Below are positions 22,160 through 29,915 of a stretch of DNA of 64,000 bases, piece after piece. A program made the translations under genes and the position numbers. Location of the stretch: assembly GCA_035771175.1 (NCBI GenBank), contig CM069593.1, positions 44,983,054-45,047,053 of the forward strand, given 5' to 3'. Numbering within the stretch: position 1 is the first letter of the stretch; every line of letters begins with the position of its first letter. Under the pieces are notes generated by a model. It searched no databases and was not told the DNA's origin. It saw only the letters and a program-made list of their open reading frames with translations. The stretch comes from Paratinospora sagittata (taxonomy: Eukaryota; Streptophyta; Magnoliopsida; Ranunculales; Menispermaceae).

Positions 22160-23383
22160 CTAACAGAAGGTTGAGAGTTTACTCGCACTGCTTCGGAGTT
22201 TTGCATATGTGTTAATATATGATTTTGAGTCTCTCATTTCCGCCATATTGGATGTCATTTCATTTAACCGTTCAAAAAGGTTAGTCGATAGGCCCATTGG
22301 TGGTTGATGGCTCGATTGTCTGATAGGTGGAGGGTAGGTCATTGGCATTGGGGGAAAGTATTGGTTGTACGGGTGATTCCTAGGTGGAAGGTAGTTGTTT
22401 TGATTGTACGGGGATCCCCTAATTGGAACCCCTTGGGCATTTGACGTAGGATTCTGATTTGTCTCGTTATTTGGTACTTCCCTGACAGGAATCTTGCGTC
22501 GACTTCTTCGAAGACAACGTCCATGTTTGTCTCTCATTCTCTCGGCATTTCCTATCGTCGTGCCGAATACTTCCTCGTCAGTTACCCCTCCCCTCGAGAC
22601 GTATATCTTGAAGATAGAAGATGTTGTCACTGGTTCAATGATTTGTCTCGAAGTCCCATCAAAAGTGTTGATGTTTGCTTCGTATAGCATCCTCATGATC
22701 AAGACTCCGTAACCGAGGAATTCCTTTCTTAAAGGGTTTTGAATCACCCTCAACATTTGTTGGATGGTGATGGGTGGTAGGGAGACCTTTATTTCCTTCT
22801 CTATGCAATATAATACGAGAAGTTGGTCCCTTGACATAGTGCCATTAGCCCCCCTTTCTGGCAAGATATTGTCGAACACGATCTTTCCAAGGCCGGTAAG
22901 ATATGGCTTAAGATAATTGTTTGGGAGGTTTGTGAACGTCGATTGAGTGTATGGCTCCTTGGTGAGGGAATTGAATAATTGTTCATTAGACTCCGCGATC
23001 TCTGTAATTGTCTGGGGTTCATGTGGATCAATAATTCTCTCCTCAATCGGAATCTCCATAAGTCGAGCGATGATTTCGACGTTAATAGGAGTTTTTATCC
23101 CCATGACTGTTGTCTCTAATACAGGGCTAATTCCCTCTTCTGGAAGTCCCACGCGATTCATGGCTTCGTAGAAAGATCTCACCAAGCTGTAAGAGACGTG
23201 ACCGTCAACTTTTGTTATGTTCAACCAACCTAGAGTTGCGAGTTTGTCGTGAAGGATTGGGCGGAGGTGGAGATCTCTATTGTCAATGCTCCTCATAGTC
23301 ATAACCTCCCTCTTGAACAATTCCTTGAGTCTAGAGGGAATAGGTTCCCTACTACTGGAAGTTGCTCCTTCACATGAGGCCAT
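22160..23383 (-). CDS. Accessory ORF upstream of gag in chromovirus, unit A (407 aa)
   Basis: Open frame in the sense of the element, between its TA-rich leader and gag. I start it at the ATG giving MASCEGATSSS, because it directly follows a strong splice-acceptor-like sequence (ATTTTTCTTTCAG then CAAGAAATGG); an upstream ATG would add 18 residues. Residues about 30-250 resemble the domain called putative plant transposon protein in plant retroelement ORFs: RPILHDKLATLGW, SYSLVRSFYEAM, and MGIKTPINVEIIARLMEIP. The tail after about residue 285 is rich in Asn, Gln, Pro and Tyr. It shows no zinc knuckle, RT or integrase motif. It has no internal stop despite the age of the element. Function unknown; the domain match is from memory. 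Confidence 0.7.
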   Translation of the reverse strand: MASCEGATSSSREPIPSRLKELFKREVMTMRSIDNRDLHLRPILHDKLATLGWLNITKVDGHVSYSLVRSFYEAMNRVGLPEEGISPVLETTVMGIKTPINVEIIARLMEIPIEERIIDPHEPQTITEIAESNEQLFNSLTKEPYTQSTFTNLPNNYLKPYLTGLGKIVFDNILPERGANGTMSRDQLLVLYCIEKEIKVSLPPITIQQMLRVIQNPLRKEFLGYGVLIMRMLYEANINTFDGTSRQIIEPVTTSSIFKIYVSRGGVTDEEVFGTTIGNAERMRDKHGRCLRRSRRKIPVREVPNNETNQNPTSNAQGVPIRGSPYNQNNYLPPRNHPYNQYFPPMPMTYPPPIRQSSHQPPMGLSTNLFERLNEMTSNMAEMRDSKSYINTYAKLRSSASKLSTFC

Positions 23384-23499
23384 TTCTTGCTGAAAGAAAA
23401 ATAAATTTGTGAAAGACACAAAATACATTCCTAACATTTTAAAAATTTATGCCTTGTCAGTTGGATAATATTATATATTCTTAATGTTGATGCCATCAT

Positions 23500-23771
23500 T
23501 TAATCCAAATTTTTCTATTGGCAATATGATATAATATATATCGTATTCATATATGAATGTATAGATATATATATTTAATCATAACTATATATATAGTTTT
23601 CATAAATCAACTATATATATATATTTGAAATTAAACTATATAAAAATCATATATAGTTTTCTTAGATATATATTTAATACAAATTTTAACTATATATAAT
23701 TCATATATATATAGTTCTAAAGATATATATATCTAATAACATTTTTCATTCAAATGTTTTCATCAATAATA

Positions 23772-23840
<69 letters not shown>

Positions 23841-24410
23841 ATATATACTAAGGTATATAGATATATATATATTCAATCATAACTATACATATAGTTTTTA
23901 ATAAGTCATGACTATATGTATATTTAAATCAAACTATATAAAAATCATATAGTTTTCTAGATATATATTTAATATAAATCTCACTATATATAATTGACAT
24001 ATATATATATATATATATATCCATGCATATAGGAGATATATATATATATACCATGTTATTATTGATGAAAAATTTTATTAGATATATATATCTCTAAAAC
24101 TATATATATATATATATTTAATCATCAATATACATAGTTTTCTAGATATATATTTAATATAGATCTCACTATATATAATTGACATATATATATATATATA
24201 TATCTAATAATTATTATTTTTATCCAAATTTTTTTTCATTCGTAACAAGGTATATGTATATCTCCTATATGCATAGATATATAGATATATATATTTAATC
24301 ATAACAATATATATAGTTTTCATAAATCATAACTATATATATATTTAAATCAAACTACATAAAAATCATATAGTTTTTTAGATATATATTTAATACAATT
24401 TGGTGGACTT
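23500..24410. repeat. TA-rich leader repeats of chromovirus, unit A
   Basis: Long (TA)n runs, one of about 80 bp near 23770-23838, are embedded in a repeated ~200-bp unit of AATCATAACTATATATAT, AAACTATATAAAAATCATAT and TCTAATAACATTTTTCATT. Three to four diverged copies lie between the primer-binding site and the accessory ORF. The block is about 110 bp longer than in unit B. Confidence 0.85.
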
Positions 24411-24431
24411 GGGCGGGCCGTGGACCGTACA

Positions 24432-24442
24432 CTCTGATACCA
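24432..24442 (-). other. Chromovirus primer-binding site, unit A
   Basis: On the minus strand TGGTATCAGAG lies 5 nt inside the 5' LTR and is complementary to the 3' end of plant initiator tRNA-Met, the usual primer for such elements. Unit B: 55524-55534. Confidence 0.85.
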
Positions 24443-24447
24443 TTAAA

Positions 24448-26017
24448 TGTCACACCCCACCCGGACGCGCCTAAACCGACGGTACACTCGCGGAAGGGGC
24501 GCACATTTGGAACAATAACAATGGTAACAACAGAGTGCGCAGCGAAAAATATAGTACATAGTACAAATCTGATTTCATTTAATTCAGAATATAATTTGTA
24601 CATGAAACGGTCAAGGGAACATACTCCCCAAAATCCCTAATGAATGATACAAAGGGTACAAAATGTGAGCCCCATAAACCTGCACCCAGTCCACCCTAAT
24701 TTCCTGTAAAAATTTGGATAATAATGGAGTGAGCTTAACGTGCTCAAAGGGTAAATAGTTCGTGAGTATAACAATTAATAAAGCATACTTCAATATCAAA
24801 TATTTTAAATACACATGTGAGCATCATAATCAATCAATATGTATGTATGCATGACACCGTCTCGTAATGGTTTGATGAACGTACATCGTCTGAGTTCACG
24901 TACAGGTGTCCTTCCCCGGGCGTAGCCAGGTTCTCACTGTACGTCCCTCCTCAGGAACGATGTTCTGGATTCACATACTGATGTCCCTCCCCGAACGTAG
25001 CCGGGTTCTCATGTACGTCCCTCTCCAGAGAAATATAATGAATAGCGAGTAATGCTCCTAACTATTCTATGAGTCATATACCATATACGTCCCTAGGTGG
25101 TGATATGTATGATGCCAATGCATGAACTGGTCTGGTCTTTTCTTGACATTTAGACTGACTTTGGCAACGTCTGGTGATCCTTATCAGAGTCGGTATCACG
25201 ACGTGCAAGGTTAGGACATTCAGTATTACTTGTATAAGCTGATAGCTTTCAATAAGACCAACTAGATCAGTCCCTAGTTGAGAGGTGAGACACAAGGTCT
25301 GCTTAAATACCAATCGCCTAGAGCATCCCGCTGCCTCCCGTTCACTATTTAAAGTTACTGAGGACAAGACCGAGTCTAGTTGTGTTAGATTGACCACAAA
25401 TCCGGCATTATAACAGTATAATACGTGAATTCCAAGTGTACAGGTATAAGTGCGACAATATAAACATTATATGACATAATGCAGTGTAAATGAACAGTAG
25501 ATATAATAATAACTGAATGTAAACTTTAATAAAAGTTATAAAACACGCAAACCTATGTTTCGTTCCCCACCTTCAGATAAGAACTTCTTCTTTTTCAGAT
25601 CTGGAGTTTTTCTCCAGACAGAACTTCGTCGCACTACACCGAGAGTCTCGAACAGAGAGTCTCAAAAGACTAAAAACTCAAAATGAGTGAAAAGAGGAGG
25701 AAAAATCACAATTTGGAGTGAATTTGGTGTGAAAAATGAAGAGGGGGGGTTGGTTTATATAGATGTTTTGGAGCCTGCAAGTCCAGGCGGGCTGCCTGGA
25801 CTTCCGGGCATGTGGCTGGACTTCCGGGCGGGTTGCCTGGACTTCCGGGCATGTGCCTGGACTTTCGGGCAGGTTGCCTGGACTTCCGGGCATGTGCCTG
25901 GACCTTTGGGCAGGTTGCTTGAAATTCCGGGCATGTGCCTGGACTTCCGCGGCTTGCCTGGACTTCCGGGCACGTATGCCTAATTTTATTTTATTTTGTG
26001 AAATACAGGGTATTACA
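24448..26017 (-). repeat. Chromovirus 5' LTR, unit A (1,570 bp)
   Basis: TG...CA ends and adjoins the primer-binding site. It contains a G/C-rich minisatellite at about 25779-25976. Confidence 0.9.
25779..25976. repeat. LTR minisatellite, unit A 5' LTR
   Basis: About nine imperfect ~20-bp units of CCTGGACTTCCGGGCATGTG / CCTGGACTTCCGGGCRGGTTG type, alternating in ~40-bp pairs. The same array is at 56871-57068. The 3' LTRs hold about two to three (15701-15750) and about five (47510-47626) units. Confidence 0.9.
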
Positions 26018-26576
26018 AGAGATCCCAAGAACTAGGTTCAAAAGGGACAACTAAATTATGAAATCTGGTGTAGCACTAAGGAAAATCACACTACTACCCA
26101 TTCTTATGATACAATAGTTCTGCCTGTAAAATGAGTAAGGATAAGCATTGTTTTTAATGATTCACATGACATATTAATTATGTGGGGTATAGCAGGGATA
26201 CTCTTAATAGGACTAGGCCAATTATATGAGGATTTTAAGGCTTGAATTCTCTAAAGCACTCATGAATCCAGGAGTTGTTTAGGGCCAAAATGAGCACAAC
26301 CGTGAGAACCAAAATTGTTGTCTGTACATTAATGTCTTGGTTTGCATTAACGACTGAACAGTTCAAGACATTGTGTTTGCTGATTAGCTAGCAAATTCAA
26401 TAGTGTTTCACTAGGGAAGGTTCAAAGCCACAAGTTACCTATTCTGATGCAACTCGTTCCACTAGTACTCTCTCTAGTGTCTGCATTAATTTTTTTTTCA
26501 AAATTACATCAAAAATCCATTTATGTGGGGGATGATAGAAAGTGCAATTAGTTCAATTTCCATTCATGTGGGGGAT
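26018..26576. other. Copia 3' untranslated region and polypurine tract, unit A
   Basis: Non-coding sequence between the chromovirus insertion and the copia 3' LTR. It ends in the polypurine tract TGTGGGGGAT. A similar TTATGTGGGGGATGAT lies 50 bp upstream (26521-26536), a possible second or decayed tract. Unit B: 57110-57668. Confidence 0.75.
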
Positions 26577-27752
26577 TGTTGGAAAATGAGCAAATAAAAT
26601 ATGGTTTTTCACCATTTTCAGATAAATATTAAAGTGGGGCCCACAAGTGATTTTGGGTGGATCCAAGTTGATTATTAATCTTTGATATGTGAAGATTAAT
26701 AATATATAAGTTTTTAGCTATATCCATTTATATATGAATGAGAAATTGAGTCTAAAGTAGCCTGCTTGATATGTGTAAAGTGGTGATATTTAAAAACAAT
26801 CTTTTAGTCCCACATGGGAAAGACAAAGTTCTAATTATTTACTTATAAGTATAACTATAATACTACACTTGAATTTTCAGCTAACACACACACACAATGA
26901 AGGCTCAGGGGTAATGCTCGCGCACGCATGTGTGAGGGCGATTGGGCGTCTTAGGGCGCATTGGGCGCACAACACTTTGCACTTCGCACGTACACATCGC
27001 CGATCTTTGATCAGACGGATGAGATGCGTCCGCGTAAGATCGGATCTGGAACGTCTAGATACGATGAATGTAGTTATTTGTCTAGGTGCGATGTACGAAG
27101 ATCCGTCGGTGTGGGATCGGATGCGCTGATAAAGACCATTAGATCGCGACCGATTGGATCGACCGCGATCCAACGATACGGGGTCGGTTGCGACGATCTG
27201 TGAATCGTTAGATTGCGCCTAAATCGATCAGACTCGATCCAACGGTGTAGAAACACGCACCATGTACAGCCAAGATTTGCCTCTAAATAGAGCCTTCCAG
27301 AACTCAGAAAATCATCCTAGAAAATTTCAAAATCTATGAATTTTCTTCTCTTCTCTGCTTTTAGCATTCTTTTGTGAGTGAGTACAACCAATTTTCGTTC
27401 GATTATTCTTGTGGGTTGAAGTGTTGTTGTCACAAGAAGGAGATTGTTGTATCCTTAGAGACAAGTGTCATATACCGTGAGCACCTAAGCAGGACATAAT
27501 TGTCTTAAAGACATAGAGTTATACTCTAGCCTCAATCTACGTCATTACTCTACTGAAATAGTAATTGATCTAGTTTAACTAGATATAATCTTGTACCTGA
27601 TACCTTTAAATAGTGAACGGGAGGCAGCTTATTGCTCTAGAAGAGTGGTATTTAAGCGAGACCATTGTAACTCCACCACTTAGACTGGAGACTAATCTAG
27701 TTGATTATTTTGAAACCTGTTTTTTAGTGATTATTGCCACCATACAGTCACA
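26577..27752 (+). repeat. Copia 3' LTR, unit A (1,176 bp)
   Basis: It starts TGTTGGAAAATG right after the polypurine tract TGTGGGGGAT (26567-26576) and ends AGTCACA before the GAACT duplication. Bases about 26915-27260 are strongly CG-rich and full of GATC/CGATC words compared with the AT-rich surroundings. Confidence 0.88.
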
Positions 27753-27818
27753 GAACTATCTAAATTAAGTCTACATGCCATTATTGGTTGCTTCAAATAA
27801 CACGAAAAACAATGAAAT
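27753..27818 (+). pseudogene. Relic of double-TFIIS-N gene (intron 12 and exon 13 start), right part, unit A
   Basis: It begins with the second GAACT and matches 32278-32343 of the intact gene (rest of intron 12, acceptor region and start of exon 13, including ATAACACGAA), with several substitutions. Homology ends near 27818. With the left part it makes about 150 bp of gene sequence. Confidence 0.8.
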
Positions 27819-29331
27819 CACGGCCTTAATTAAAAACTAAAGATAGCCCTAATTAAAAACTCTTCCAGCTATCAACTACATCTTTTCCTCAAGAAATCAC
27901 GGCCAAAAATAGGAATTGTATGGAATGGTAAAGCACGCCCACGCTCTATCGAACGAACTCAACTCTGCACGCACTGGATAAATAGAGCGCGCCCGCGCCT
28001 TAAGCAAAAACCTCTTCTGGATCATTCACAGTTTTGAGCTCCAAATTTTCTTCAAAATTTATGACTTCACTCAAATCATGTTAAGTATTCGATTCCAACC
28101 TCATTTTGATGATATTCTTCAATCTACTTCACAAAATACAAAACATAATCAAAATCTAAGAATTAAGCATTTTTAAACATTAAAGCACAAGGGAAAGTCA
28201 CAAGTTATATAGCTATTATACACTCTATCAAGGAGTAATTAAAAGATGCCTCTCTTATGTACTAAAAGAGTAACATTCTGAAAAGAAATGCATGCACACA
28301 TCTTTCTATGATATTATTTGAGATTATTCCCATCATTAGTTGTGAGCTTATATATGCCACAAGAGCCTTAATATGGTATTGGTGAGCATGGCCCTCTCAA
28401 ATGCTGTAATTTAAATAAGAAAAAAAAAAGTTTGACATATTTTTAGCTTGAAAATTTAAGAATGTGAATAGAAAGCCTATCCGTTTTTATTAAAGGTGAA
28501 AAAGAAAAAAAAATATGAGAATTAAAATAATAGCGGTGAGATAAGAAATTTTGCTGGTGGGTTAAGTGACTTCTACTTTTTAGACATTTTTTAGATATTT
28601 TTTCTCCAAATTACCCTTGTAGGTTTTAAGTTTTATTTTTAATGACTTTTATTCATATTTTTGAATGATTTTAAACATTTTGATTATATTAAAAGTTAAA
28701 TATATATCTAATTTTTTTATTAAAAATTATTTTATTTTAATGATAATCACATCATCTACTTGTGCTAGTTATAATTAATATAAATAAATTCTTTTCTTTT
28801 CACTATTTCTTTAAAAAAATACATTCAAAACAATCTCTCTTTTTTTTTTTGTTTAAATGTAAAAGTATACATCCAAAAAGTATATATTACTATTAAATAT
28901 CATTAAATTATCTCAAATCATGTATTTACATATAATTTAAGACAATCTAATAATATATAAAAATAATGTATACAATTTAGACTTTAATTTAAGTATCAAT
29001 CAAACATATTCTTTGTTTTTTCCTCCCTTTCCCTTCTACTTTCACATATTATTTTAGGACAACCTGAACAAGGAAAACGTGGCGCTCTCATAACGTGGGA
29101 CTACGAAAAATCCAAATACCGTGGAACATAAGAGCATTCTCAGTTTTCAATTTTGAGAAAAGTATTAGAATCCGCTGTAGCGTCTCTTCATTAACGTGTG
29201 CCTGGCGCCTTCTTTCCTTCTCTGTTGCTCAGTAGTTCGTTCACCTTCTCTCTCTCTCTCTAATGCTCTGTCTCTCTCTCTCAAAAGCTGTTCTTCTTCT
29301 TAGCTTCTAAAACTCGATTCTCGCCGGAAAA
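27819..29331. promoter_or_regulatory. Intergenic/promoter region before the gene pair, unit A
   Basis: No ORF of note. Bases 27930-28010 are CG-rich, with GCACGCCCACGC and GAGCGCGCCCGCGCC, and look like a retroelement relic. The middle is AT-rich. The last 250 bp look like a plant promoter: three AACGTG (ACGT-core) motifs at 29076, 29092 and 29193, then a CT-dinucleotide-rich 5' leader (29246-29282) just before the ATG at 29332. The CT run is 2 bp shorter in unit B. Confidence 0.5.
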
Positions 29332-29571
29332 ATGGCTTTGAAAGGTAAAGAAGTAGCGACGAAAGCGCCCGCCGGAAAGAGGAAAAAAGAAACTGCGGGG
29401 AAGTCCAGTGGCCGGAAGCGGAGAAACCCCGGCGTTCTTCAGTTTTTCGATGTCGCTGCGGATGTCCACGAAGTGGACGATGAAAGAGACGAGAACGTCG
29501 CCGATCAAGGCGATAGAAATAAAGGCTTCAACTATTATTTTTTGTTGTACATAAGTTTGGAAATTCGATAA
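29332..29571 (+). pseudogene. SPT5-like/RDM3-type N-terminal fragment, unit A (79 codons)
   Basis: MALKGKEVATKAPAGKRKKE, then GRKRRNPGVLQFFDVAADV and an acidic stretch (HEVDDERDENVADQ). A basic start with RKRRNPGVLQFF-D-AADV then acidic residues resembles, from memory, the N-terminus of plant SPT5-like (KTF1/RDM3) proteins, which act in RNA-directed DNA methylation. Those proteins are far longer; none of the NGN, KOW or WG/GW repeats is nearby. The frame runs out in KGFNYYFLLYISLEIR, probably intron-like sequence. It may be a detached first exon, a gene fragment, or a first exon spliced to the TFIIS-type gene starting 345 bp on. A good promoter-like CT-rich leader precedes it. Confidence 0.45.
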
Positions 29572-29799
29572 TGCAAGAAAAGAAAAGCCCAAACCATTTC
29601 CATGTGAAACCCAAGCCCAGTTAGCTATGTAGAGCGCACTTGACAGTTGAAAACGTACACGGCAAGTTATTCAAGTTATCGAGGAAGGTTGTAGTTTTTA
29701 ACCGTTATCACATTTATTTTTTTAACTATAAATGATTAGGTGAGTAGAGGTAATTGAGTATTATCATCGATTAGTTACAAATCTGCTCTTCCTTCCATT

Positions 29800-29850
29800 C
29801 CTTGCTTTCTCTCTTTCTCTCTTTCTCTCTTTCTCTGATCTCTGCTCTCT
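29800..29850 (+). repeat. CTTT/CTCT-rich leader repeat before double-TFIIS-N gene, unit A
   Basis: Repeated CTCTTTCTCTC words (four or so) at about 29808-29850 and a pyrimidine-rich stretch up to the ATG at 29916. Such tracts are common in plant 5' leaders and support a separate transcription start for this gene. Unit B: about 60889-60939. Confidence 0.5.
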
Positions 29851-29915
29851 TCATCACCAAACCCATCTTCTTCAATTAATAATCAACACATTTTTACCTG
29901 AGGAGAATTAATATC

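Larger units (their letters stand above)
14347..26017 (-). mobile_element. Ty3/gypsy chromovirus (Tekay/Del-like), unit A
   Basis: On the minus strand the LTRs begin TGTAATACCCT and end GGGGTGTGACA. Order: 5' LTR (24448-26017), primer-binding site, TA-rich leader, accessory ORF, gag, protease, RT, RNase H, integrase, chromodomain, degenerate accessory ORF, polypurine tract, 3' LTR (14347-15787). RT before integrase plus a C-terminal chromodomain define a chromovirus. The target duplication is imperfect (AAAGA against AAGA-like sequence), but removal joins the copia 3' region. The LTRs of one element differ more from each other than orthologous LTRs do between A and B, so insertion predates duplication. 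Confidence 0.92.
5616..27752 (+). mobile_element. Ty1/copia retrotransposon, unit A, with nested insertions
   Basis: It is bounded by LTRs starting TGTTGGAAAATG and ending in ACAGTCA(A)CA, with a perfect GAACT target duplication (5611-5615, 27753-27757). Order from left: 5' LTR, gag, protease, integrase remnant, reverse transcriptase, RNase H, 3' untranslated part, polypurine tract, 3' LTR. RT before or after integrase distinguishes copia from gypsy; here integrase comes first. Three transposons and one private palindromic insertion are nested inside. Many stops are shared with unit B, so it was dead before duplication. Confidence 0.92.

Noticed and set aside
25779..25976. Regularly spaced repeats resembling a CRISPR array
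   Set aside because: Units are imperfect, ~20 bp, head to tail without unique spacers, in a plant LTR.
25678..26035. Overlapping Gly/Pro/Cys-rich ORFs on both strands
   Set aside because: They are frames through the LTR minisatellite, open only because of repeat composition.
26869..27256. Arg-rich ORFs in a CG-rich block
   Set aside because: They lie in the copia 3' LTR, have no domain, and overlap on both strands. High CG content reduces stop codons.
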